Source: an uncultured Bacilli bacterium (GTDB taxonomy: Bacteria > Bacillota_I > Bacilli_A > RF39 > UBA660). From it: 55,545 nucleotides of DNA. Shown here in pieces: positions 41,491 to 48,497 of the stretch. A program made the position numbers and the translations under genes. Under the pieces are notes generated by a model that saw only the letters and a list, made by a program, of their open reading frames with translations, was not told where the DNA came from and did not search any database. The stretch covers positions 1 through 55,545 of the forward strand of contig CAKOOK010000007.1 of the NCBI GenBank assembly GCA_934098515.1, given 5' to 3'. Positions within the stretch are counted from its first letter, which is position 1. Every line of letters starts with the position of its first letter.

Positions 41491-41988
41491 ATGAGATTAA
41501 AGGGTAATAAAAACGGATTTACATTAGTTGAATTATTAGCAGTTATCGTTGTGTTAGCAATCATTATGATTATCGCAATTCCAGCTGTAGTAGAGAGTAT
41601 GAATAATGCTAAGAAAGGATCATTTAAGATTTATGCCCAAAGAGCCTTAGGTAATGCCGAAAGTACATTCCAATCAGAAGACTTACTTGGAACTTTACCT
41701 AGTTCAAACACAGATGCCAACAAGAAAAAAATAAATGATACATGTTATTGTTATTCACTTGCAGGTGTTGGTCTTACATCATCAGGAAACTTCAAAGGAT
41801 ATGTTACTGTTTCTTTAGACGCCAAAAGAGAAGCAACTTATCGTGTAACTTTAACAGATAATAGTTATTATACTTCTAATTCAACTTATACTGATTTAAA
41901 TGATGGAAGTAAAATAATTGATGGAAGTAATGGTATTACAAGTTCTTGTGCTGGTGTAACTACTTGCACTTCAACAACAACTAATTAA
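41491..41988 (+). CDS. Type IV prepilin-like protein
   Basis: The 165-residue protein has a class III prepilin leader and N-terminal helix: MRLKGNKN then GFTLVELLAVIVVLAIIMIIAIPAV, cut after the Gly by a prepilin peptidase. The globular part has four Cys residues (TCYCYS and CAGVTTC), which could form two disulphides, and a Ser/Thr-rich tail. It may be a pilus subunit or pseudopilin of a competence-type system. No assembly ATPase, peptidase or platform gene is in the window. It has a perfect sigma-A promoter, suggesting strong expression. Confidence 0.9.
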   Translation: MRLKGNKNGFTLVELLAVIVVLAIIMIIAIPAVVESMNNAKKGSFKIYAQRALGNAESTFQSEDLLGTLPSSNTDANKKKINDTCYCYSLAGVGLTSSGNFKGYVTVSLDAKREATYRVTLTDNSYYTSNSTYTDLNDGSKIIDGSNGITSSCAGVTTCTSTTTN

Positions 41989-42012
41989 AACACTTTTTAC
42001 AGTGTTTTTTTC
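41987..42012 (+). terminator. Terminator of the prepilin gene
   Basis: AAAACACT (41987-41994) pairs with AGTGTTTT (42001-42008) followed by T residues; begins in the stop codon. Confidence 0.82.
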
Positions 42013-42041
42013 TTGCCCTTTTAATGGTTTTATTCTATAAT
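42013..42041 (+). promoter_or_regulatory. Promoter of nfo
   Basis: TTGCCC (42013-42018), 17-base spacer, TATAAT (42036-42041). The predicted start (42048) is the first base of the GGTGAT ribosome-binding site. Confidence 0.75.
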
Positions 42042-42057
42042 TTACTTGGTGATTTAA

Positions 42058-42921
42058 ATGATAATTGGTAGTCATGTTTCCTTCTCTGGGAAGCAATTAT
42101 TAAGTAGTGCCCTTGAAGCTATAAGCTATAATGCAAACGCCTTCATGTTCTATACAGGTGCTCCCCAAAATACTGTCAGAAGTAAAATAAATGATGAATA
42201 TACTAAAGAAGCAATAAAATTAATGAACGAGCATAATATAGATATTAATAATGTTATATGCCATGCTCCTTATATAATAAATCTTGCTAACAACAAAGAC
42301 GAAAGCAAATATGAATTTAGTAAAACTTTCTTAAAAGGTGAAATAACAAGATGCGAAGAACTAGGTGTTAAATATATTGTACTTCATCCAGGAAGTAGTG
42401 TTGGAATAGATAGATTAATTGCTCTAGATAATATAATAGATGCTCTAAAACAAGTTCTAGAAGGCGATAAAAATGTTACAATATTACTTGAAACTATGGC
42501 AGGTAAAGGAACCGAACTTGGCATTAATATTGATGAAATTAAATATATTATTAAAAGTGTTAATAGTAATAAATTAGGAGTATGCTTAGATACTTGTCAT
42601 TTAAATGATTCTGGCGTAGATATTAAAAATTTTGAAGTATATTTAAATATCTTTGATAAAGAGATTGGTTTAGATAAAATTGGGTGCGTTCATATTAATG
42701 ATAGTAAGAATGCACTTGGCACGAGAAAAGATAGACATGAAAATATCGGTTTTGGTACCATTGGTTTTGATCCAATCTATAAAGTATGTACTAGTGCAAG
42801 ATTAAAAGATGTTCCTAAAATATTAGAAACACCTTATATTAATGGAAAAGCCCCTTACAAAGAAGAGATTGAAGAGTTAAGAAGTAATAAGTTTAACCCT
42901 AATTTAAAAGAATTATTTTAA
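42058..42921 (+). CDS. nfo: Deoxyribonuclease IV (AP endonuclease)
   Basis: Endonuclease IV cuts DNA at abasic sites with three zinc ions. The 287-residue protein starts MIIGSHVSFSG and has the metal ligands in CHAPYIIN, LHPGS, LLETMAGKG, VCLDTCHLND, HINDSKNALGTRKDRHENIGFG and ILETP, all intact. The 3' end overlaps the convergent small gene by 9 bases. In Bacillus subtilis nfo (yqfS) is also next to a small DUF2624-type gene. Confidence 0.96.
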   Translation: MIIGSHVSFSGKQLLSSALEAISYNANAFMFYTGAPQNTVRSKINDEYTKEAIKLMNEHNIDINNVICHAPYIINLANNKDESKYEFSKTFLKGEITRCEELGVKYIVLHPGSSVGIDRLIALDNIIDALKQVLEGDKNVTILLETMAGKGTELGINIDEIKYIIKSVNSNKLGVCLDTCHLNDSGVDIKNFEVYLNIFDKEIGLDKIGCVHINDSKNALGTRKDRHENIGFGTIGFDPIYKVCTSARLKDVPKILETPYINGKAPYKEEIEELRSNKFNPNLKELF

Positions 42922-43164
42922 ATATTTAATATATTCTTTAACTAGCTCTTTTAGTTTTTGATAGTTTTCTTTGGAAAACTTTTTTTCATGTTCTTCAATA
43001 TTAAACTTCTCTGGATTATTTAAAACCTCATCATAATTATTTTTGATATACTTAAAAGCATATTCTGACTCTTCATCAGTTAATAAAATACCTTTTCTTG
43101 CACCCCATGAACGCACATCATCTTCAGTTAAATTTTTAATATAACTCCTTATTAGATTATTCAT
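42913..43164 (-). CDS. Small helical protein, DUF2624/YqfT-like
   Basis: The 83-residue protein begins MNNLIRSYIKNLTEDDV and has the pattern of YqfT-type DUF2624 proteins (GILLTDEESEYAFKYIKNNYDEVLN). The neighbourhood with nfo, as in Bacillus, supports this, though here the genes converge. On the minus strand TATAAT (43187-43182), five bases and GGTGA give a minimal leader. Function unknown. Confidence 0.78.
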   Translation of the reverse strand: MNNLIRSYIKNLTEDDVRSWGARKGILLTDEESEYAFKYIKNNYDEVLNNPEKFNIEEHEKKFSKENYQKLKELVKEYIKYLK

Positions 43165-43203
43165 AATTTTTTCACCAATATATTATATGTTAATTTTATC
43201 AAA

Positions 43204-45135
43204 ATGAACCATAATAATTATATGAGAAAGTTATTAATAGTGCTTTTAATATTTATTAGTATTTGCTCTTATAGATTAATAAGTTTAAAGGAAAGCTTTA
43301 CTTATCAAAAAGAGTATATATATGGTCTTACTGCCCCAAGAGGAAGAATACTAGATAGAAATGGTAAAATCTTAGTAGATAATATAGGTGTTAGATCTTT
43401 AGTATTTAATAAATTATCTATTAGTACAAAAGAAACTATGAATGTTGCAAGCAAACTAAATGATATTGTATCTTTTAATATGAGTTCTAATAACAAGCAG
43501 AAAAGATACTGCTATTACATTAATAATGAAGAAAAAGTAAATAAGAGAGTAAGCGATGAAGTAAAAACAAAATTAAAAGAAAGAAAAATTAATCAAAAAG
43601 AATATGACGATTATAAATATAGTCTTATAACAGATGAAGAAATAAAAAGTATAAATGATAATGTATGTGCTTTATTTTATCAGATGAATAATGGCTATAG
43701 TTATGAAGATAAAATAATTAAGAAGAACTTAACAGATGATGAATATGAGATGATAAATACATCTAATTTAAAAGGAATTAGAACAGATATTACATGGGAA
43801 AGATACTATCCATATGGAAATACATTAAGAGAAGTATTTGGCTCTGTATCAAGCTATAAACAAGGTATTCCTAAAGAGTTCAAAAATAAATATTTAAAGA
43901 TGGGATATAACCTAAGTGACCGAGTTGGCACTAGTAACTTAGAGTATATCTATGATGAATACCTAAAAGGCGAAAAAGCTAAATACGAAATAAATGATAA
44001 CCATCTAAAACTTATAAAAAAAGAAGAAACAGGTAAAGATATCGTTTTAAATATAGATATAGACCTTCAAAAATACACAGAAACTGTGTTAGAAGAAGAA
44101 ATTAAACTAGCAAAGAAACACCCAAATAGTAAATACTTTGATACATCTTTTGTAATAATAAGTAACCCAAATGATGGAAGTATCCTTACAATGGCTGGCA
44201 GAAAACTTACCAATAATGGGGAGTTTATTGATTATAGTTATGAAAACATTTTTAATTCATACGTAGCAGGTAGTATAGTTAAAGGAGCAACTATCTCAGT
44301 AGGATATAAGTATGATTTAATTCCCAAAAAGAAGATTTTAGATGGATGTGTTAAACTAAGTACTACTAAAGATAAATGCTCATGGAAAAGTCTAGGCTAT
44401 ATGGATGCTAAAGAAGCCTTAAGAATGAGTAGTAACTATTATCAGTACTTACTTGCAATTAAACTAACTGGAAAAAATTATTCAAGAGAAATGAACATAG
44501 GAGCTACTAAAGAACACTTTGAAATATATAGAAACGTTTTAAAAGACTATGGTTTAGGCACACTTAGCAAAATAGATTTAATGAATGAAGGCACCGGTTA
44601 TAAAGGAACAAGCATTACAGACGATCAACTTCTTAATATGGCTATAGGACAGTATGACACATACACCCCAATATCTTTAACTAGTTATATAAATACAATA
44701 GCAACATCCAAAAGAAATAAATTATCACTACTTAACATGGTTTTAAATAAAGATGGCACTGTTTATTATAAAAATAAAAGTGAGGTACTAAGCACTGCGC
44801 CCATAAATGAAACAGACCTAAACGAAATAAGAGAAGGCTTTAGATTAGTAAACTATAGTGGTACTGGTTATGGTTATGTATCAAATAAAGTAAAGAGTGC
44901 TGGTAAAACCGGTACTAGTGAATCATTTATAGATACCAATAATGATGGAATTGTAGACTTAAAAACAGTGAGCATTACCTATGGAACATATTTTCCTTAC
45001 GATAACCCTAAAATAAGTATTATTATAGTAAGCCCTAATATTAAATATTCCAATAAGAATAGTGAGTACAAATATCCAATCAATAGAAATGTTATAAGTA
45101 AGATTAGTAAAGAGATTATTGAAAACCATTTATAA
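43204..45135 (+). CDS. Class B penicillin-binding protein (PBP2-like)
   Basis: The 643-residue transpeptidase has an N-terminal membrane helix (about 8-25), APRGRILDRNGKIL in the dimerisation domain, and active-site motifs SIVK (Ser357), SSN (409-411) and KTG (568-570). It lacks PASTA domains, unlike the PBP at 6493, so it may serve cell elongation or another special role (inference). The active-site SIVK and a Lys-rich insert (about 95-150) make it divergent. No clear ribosome-binding site precedes the first ATG, which lies 39 bases from the divergent minus-strand gene; MRKLL at 43222 is an alternative start. Confidence 0.9.
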   Translation: MNHNNYMRKLLIVLLIFISICSYRLISLKESFTYQKEYIYGLTAPRGRILDRNGKILVDNIGVRSLVFNKLSISTKETMNVASKLNDIVSFNMSSNNKQKRYCYYINNEEKVNKRVSDEVKTKLKERKINQKEYDDYKYSLITDEEIKSINDNVCALFYQMNNGYSYEDKIIKKNLTDDEYEMINTSNLKGIRTDITWERYYPYGNTLREVFGSVSSYKQGIPKEFKNKYLKMGYNLSDRVGTSNLEYIYDEYLKGEKAKYEINDNHLKLIKKEETGKDIVLNIDIDLQKYTETVLEEEIKLAKKHPNSKYFDTSFVIISNPNDGSILTMAGRKLTNNGEFIDYSYENIFNSYVAGSIVKGATISVGYKYDLIPKKKILDGCVKLSTTKDKCSWKSLGYMDAKEALRMSSNYYQYLLAIKLTGKNYSREMNIGATKEHFEIYRNVLKDYGLGTLSKIDLMNEGTGYKGTSITDDQLLNMAIGQYDTYTPISLTSYINTIATSKRNKLSLLNMVLNKDGTVYYKNKSEVLSTAPINETDLNEIREGFRLVNYSGTGYGYVSNKVKSAGKTGTSESFIDTNNDGIVDLKTVSITYGTYFPYDNPKISIIIVSPNIKYSNKNSEYKYPINRNVISKISKEIIENHL

Positions 45136-45147
45136 AAATATTATAAT
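45119..45147 (+). promoter_or_regulatory. Promoter of the 64-residue membrane protein gene
   Basis: TTGAAA (45119-45124), 17-base spacer, TATAAT (45142-45147); predicted start at 45154, the first base of GGAGGAT. Confidence 0.75.
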
Positions 45148-45164
45148 ACTATTGGAGGATAGAT

Positions 45165-45359
45165 ATGGAAAAATCAATTATACCTTGCGTAATTATAATA
45201 TTATTAGCACTATTAGGTGGCATAACCTTATATAAGATAGAAAATATGCCAGAAGAAAAAGTATGTCATAACTTTGATGCAACAAGTGCTGAAGCACATG
45301 TATATTGTAAAGATTATAATGCAATCGAAAAAGTTAGATATGTTTGGCATCTATATTAA
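45165..45359 (+). CDS. Small membrane protein, 64 residues
   Basis: One N-terminal membrane helix (6-22) and a short outer part with two Cys residues (EKVCHNFD and HVYCKD). No family recognised. A good promoter and GGAGGAT support it as a real gene. It may be a truncated form of a longer gene, since transposon-end-like repeats start 22 bases after its stop. Confidence 0.7.
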   Translation: MEKSIIPCVIIILLALLGGITLYKIENMPEEKVCHNFDATSAEAHVYCKDYNAIEKVRYVWHLY

Positions 45360-45380
45360 AAGGTAAGAAACAGATTATAA

Positions 45381-45472
45381 TGACTAATTTAAAGTATACG
45401 CTATGGCCAATTTAAAGTGAACCCCTTGACTAATTTAAAGTACATACCATGGCTAATTTAAAGTAGCCTTAA
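45381..45472 (+). repeat. Four 23-bp tandem repeats resembling an IS21-family end
   Basis: Units begin with TG at 45381, 45404, 45427 and 45450 and share the core AATTTAAAGT at an exact 23-bp period. IS21-family insertion sequences carry multiple AATTT-containing terminal repeats that begin with TG and bind the transposase. No istA/istB genes are here, so this is probably a solitary end or remnant. Confidence 0.65.
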
Positions 45473-45620
45473 ATTTACAAGAAATAAAAGATTCCTGAAA
45501 CTTTTACCTATAAGAGTTAGAGGAGTTTTTTTATCTAGAAATATATATAATACCTTAATGAAATTAGACAATAAAAATTATATTATACCTATATCTTCTG
45601 TTATAAATATTACAAATTAA
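45462..45620 (+). pseudogene. Truncated open frame downstream of the IS21-like repeats
   Basis: An open frame without a start codon reads FLKLLPIRVRGVFLSRN and ends IIPISSVINITN before TAA at 45618. Its protein-like composition suggests the 3' end of a gene cut by the insertion. I cannot name the family. The rest of 45360-45693 holds only the repeats and the rpmG promoter. Confidence 0.35.
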
Positions 45621-45631
45621 TCTGTAAATAC

Positions 45632-45661
45632 TTGCTTAAACTTTAAGAGATATGTTATAAT
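45632..45661 (+). promoter_or_regulatory. Promoter of rpmG-efp
   Basis: TTGCTT (45632-45637), 18-base spacer, TATAAT (45656-45661) with extended TGT. Confidence 0.75.
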
Positions 45662-45693
45662 ACTAACGAGTTAAAAAAGGAGGCAAAATTAAA

Positions 45694-45861
45694 ATGGCAA
45701 AGAAAAATGAAAACCGTAATCCTGTTGAGTTAAAATGTACTGTTTGTGGTAATTTTATTCGCCCTACAGAAAAGAATAAAGCTAATACTCCAGATAAGCT
45801 AGAAATTAAGAAATTCTGTAAGACATGTGGCAAAACTCAAGTATTTAAAGAAAAGAAATAA
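45694..45861 (+). CDS. rpmG: 50S ribosomal protein L33
   Basis: The 55-residue protein MAKKNENRNPVELKCTVCG has the zinc-ribbon form of L33 with two CxxC pairs (CTVC and CKTC), and ends TQVFKEKK. The C+ form needs zinc. AAAGGAGG precedes the ATG. It is 19 bases before efp, so the two probably share a transcript. Confidence 0.93.
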   Translation: MAKKNENRNPVELKCTVCGNFIRPTEKNKANTPDKLEIKKFCKTCGKTQVFKEKK

Positions 45862-45880
45862 TTGTAAGGAGTAAAATAGT

Positions 45881-46441
45881 ATGAATATAAATATAAATGA
45901 TATCAAGAATGGTATGACTGTTATTCTTGATGGAAACCTATGTATGATTGTTGAGTTCCAACATGTTAAACCAGGAAAAGGTCCTGCTTTCGTAAGAATC
46001 AAATATAAGAATCTTAAGACTGGTTCTATTGTTGAACAAACATTTAATACAAACTTAAAATTAGAAAAAGCACACGTAGACAAATTACACATGCAATATT
46101 TATATAATGATGGAACTAACTATGTATTTATGAATAATGAAGATTATACTCAGTTAGAAATTCCAGCAAGTGTACTTGGTGATGATGTTAACTTTTTAAA
46201 AGAAAACTTAGAAATTGAAGTATCTATGTATGATGGTGAAATTTTAGGAATTACTTTACCAGAAAAAGTTGATTATGAAGTAATTGAAACAACTGATGCT
46301 GTTAAAGGCAATACAACTAACAATGCCATGAAAGATGCAACAATTGAAACTGGTTATGTAGTAAAAGTTCCTATGTTCATTGGTGTAGGAGAAAAGATTT
46401 TAATTACTACTAAAGATGGTAAATATTCAAGTAGAGCATAA
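45881..46441 (+). CDS. efp: Elongation factor P
   Basis: EF-P relieves ribosome stalling at polyproline. The 186-residue protein has the three beta-barrel domains and the loop PGKGPAFV with Lys33, the residue modified in other bacteria (5-aminopentanol in Bacillus subtilis). Conserved ends TGYVVKVPMFI and GEKILITTKDGKY are present. TAAGGAG upstream. Terminates over its own stop codon. Confidence 0.96.
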   Translation: MNININDIKNGMTVILDGNLCMIVEFQHVKPGKGPAFVRIKYKNLKTGSIVEQTFNTNLKLEKAHVDKLHMQYLYNDGTNYVFMNNEDYTQLEIPASVLGDDVNFLKENLEIEVSMYDGEILGITLPEKVDYEVIETTDAVKGNTTNNAMKDATIETGYVVKVPMFIGVGEKILITTKDGKYSSRA

Positions 46442-46454
46442 GCTCTATTTTTTG
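46432..46454 (+). terminator. Terminator over the efp stop codon
   Basis: TAGAGC/GCTCTA stem with loop ATAA, which includes part of the stop codon, then T6. Confidence 0.8.
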
Positions 46455-46455
46455 T

Positions 46456-46484
46456 TTGCAAAAATAACTATAATGTTTTATAAT
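46456..46484 (+). promoter_or_regulatory. Promoter of the TasA-like/DUF6273-like protein
   Basis: TTGCAA (46456-46461), 17-base spacer, TATAAT (46479-46484). Confidence 0.75.
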
Positions 46485-46509
46485 TCTAATTATGATAGGA
46501 GATAGTAAG

Positions 46510-48393
46510 ATGGATAAACAATTAAAAAAAATATATTTATATATAGGAATATTTGTTGCAATAATCTTTATTGGAGCAACATATGCATTCTTTACTGCTG
46601 GAATGAGTTCTGAAAATAGCACTACAGTAAGAGCTGATGCCGGAACAATGAAAATAACTTATGATGGAGGAAAAGAAATAAATCTAGCAGGAATATATCC
46701 TAAAGATGATGTATGGGCTACAAAAACAATAACAGTAACTGGTAATAATACAACAGATGCTGAAATGTATTACAAGTTAACATTAATAGTAGACTCAAAT
46801 ACATTTAAAACAGATGATCCATTACAATATGAACTAGTAAGTACTAATACTAGTATTAATGGAGAAGTTATTCCAGCAATATCAAAAACTGATATAACTG
46901 ATACATCTATTGAATTAGGTAGTGGAAAGTTTGTAAAAGCAAATAATGCTAAACATACTTATTTATTAAAGATATATTATCCTAAAAAGGCTACTAGTCA
47001 AAATGCAAATCAAGGAGCATCATTTAGTGCTCATGTAGAGATAACAAGTGCTAAAGCTAGCAATAATATGGCAGTAGCTGCACCTAAAGGTTGGAACGAA
47101 TCAGAAGATGGAACAATTTTAGCAGCATTAAGGGATAATAATACATTAAAAACACCACTCACAATTCCTGGAAAGGAAGTCAATGCTCATGTTTTAAATG
47201 ATGTTGAAAGTAAAACTTCAAGTGTATCTTCAACAGAGCAAGGATATTATGTGACTTATGGTACTGGCTGGAAAGTAAATAAAACTGACTTTGATTTAAC
47301 GGAAACAGCAGTAACAAGTGATACATATGCAAACTCATATTCTAGTTTAGTTGGAAAATATTTGCCAAATATTACTATATCAAGGTCTGGATCAAGTACG
47401 GCAGGAAAAAAGAGTAGAACGACTAATTTATATTATATAGTTTATGTTATCAGTGCTACACAAGATAGTTTTACGTATAAAATCATTTTTTCAAATAAAA
47501 ATATGACAGAGGACATTTTAGCAAGTGAGGAAGATGATTATGGCACGTCTTACTATTTCAGAGGGGCTGTAAAAAATAATTACGTACAGTTTGCTAATAA
47601 ATGTTGGCGAATAGTAAGAATAGCTGGCGATGGTTCAGTAAAAATAGTCCTTAATAATGATAATACTTCCAAGGCAAGTAATCCATGCTCTTCCTCAAAT
47701 AATAGTGATGATGCAGCATTTGCTCATTATAGTGGGACCACATATACTACTAAATTTAATCCGAATAATGATGATAATGCTTATGTAGGATTTATGTATG
47801 GTACTGCTGGAGCAAGTGATTATGCAAGTGCACATGCAAATGTTAATAAAAGTATAATACTTACAAGTCTAGAAACTTGGTATAAAAAAAATTTAACTTC
47901 TTATGAAGATAAGATTGCTGATACCATATGGTGTAATGATAAAACTACTGTAACTGATACTACCTTTAATCCTACAAGTGTGAGTGATGTTAATGGCTTA
48001 GGATATGCTAAAAACAGAACTTACTATGCCACTACTCAAAGATTAATTAACACTAATGGAACAGGCCCAAGTTTAAAATGTAATGGAGAATTAAGCAAAA
48101 TAACTACAAAAATAGGACTATTAACGGCTGATGAAGTAGCATTTGCTGGTTCTGTAAGAAGCTTATATAATTATTCTACGTTTTTATGTGAAAATACTGG
48201 TACTGAAGATTGGTGGACTATGTCTCCTTATAGTTATGACTATGGTGCTGGTGTTTGGTCTGTGCGCGAAGGTTCCTTGGTCAACTGGGGCGCAGCCTAC
48301 AGCATGAGCTTACGACCTTCAATTTCTCTAGTATCAAATATTGAAATTTCTGGTGGAACAGGTACCTCAGAAGACCCATACATCGTAAAATAA
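46510..48393 (+). CDS. Exported protein: TasA-like N-terminus and C-type-lectin/FGE-like C-terminal domain (probable DGR target)
   Basis: The ~627-residue protein starts with a positive tail and hydrophobic segment ending TYAFFTAG, as in TasA/camelysin proteins, followed by a beta domain homologous to the protein at 10516 (about 30-190). A Ser/Thr-rich middle follows, then a C-terminal domain from about residue 345 with CWRIVRIAGDGSVKIVLN and WWTMSPY ... SLRPSISL ... GTSEDPYIV. That pattern is the DUF6273/formylglycine-enzyme-like fold used by diversity-generating-retroelement (DGR) variable proteins. The segment between SP and RPS has the base composition of a DGR variable region. ATG 46510 follows TAGGAG; the frame also opens at 46492. 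Confidence 0.85.
   Translation: MDKQLKKIYLYIGIFVAIIFIGATYAFFTAGMSSENSTTVRADAGTMKITYDGGKEINLAGIYPKDDVWATKTITVTGNNTTDAEMYYKLTLIVDSNTFKTDDPLQYELVSTNTSINGEVIPAISKTDITDTSIELGSGKFVKANNAKHTYLLKIYYPKKATSQNANQGASFSAHVEITSAKASNNMAVAAPKGWNESEDGTILAALRDNNTLKTPLTIPGKEVNAHVLNDVESKTSSVSSTEQGYYVTYGTGWKVNKTDFDLTETAVTSDTYANSYSSLVGKYLPNITISRSGSSTAGKKSRTTNLYYIVYVISATQDSFTYKIIFSNKNMTEDILASEEDDYGTSYYFRGAVKNNYVQFANKCWRIVRIAGDGSVKIVLNNDNTSKASNPCSSSNNSDDAAFAHYSGTTYTTKFNPNNDDNAYVGFMYGTAGASDYASAHANVNKSIILTSLETWYKKNLTSYEDKIADTIWCNDKTTVTDTTFNPTSVSDVNGLGYAKNRTYYATTQRLINTNGTGPSLKCNGELSKITTKIGLLTADEVAFAGSVRSLYNYSTFLCENTGTEDWWTMSPYSYDYGAGVWSVREGSLVNWGAAYSMSLRPSISLVSNIEISGGTGTSEDPYIVK
48229..48312 (+). other. Putative DGR variable region
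   Basis: Codons between WWTMSP and LRPSISL are depleted in A and GC-rich: 48241-48300 has 7 A in 60 and about 58% GC, while 48121-48180 has about 35% GC. Ten codons end in C and most others in T with few A in the first two positions, as expected from AAC/AAT codons changed at adenines. No template repeat or reverse transcriptase is in the window. Confidence 0.6.
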
Positions 48394-48398
48394 TTTTT

Positions 48399-48433
48399 AA
48401 AGTCATAGATATTCATTATTTATGACTTTTTTC
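48399..48433 (+). terminator. Terminator of the DGR-target-like gene
   Basis: A 9-bp stem AAAGTCATA/TATGACTTT with a 13-base loop followed by T residues. Confidence 0.8.
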
Positions 48434-48443
48434 TTATTATGGG

Positions 48444-48472
48444 TTTACAAATAAGTTTTAAAAATATATAAT
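48444..48472 (+). promoter_or_regulatory. Promoter of lon
   Basis: TTTACA (48444-48449), 17-base spacer, TATAAT (48467-48472). No HrcA or CtsR operator is seen. Confidence 0.7.
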
Positions 48473-48497
48473 AAGAACAATGTTTGGGGGAAGATAT

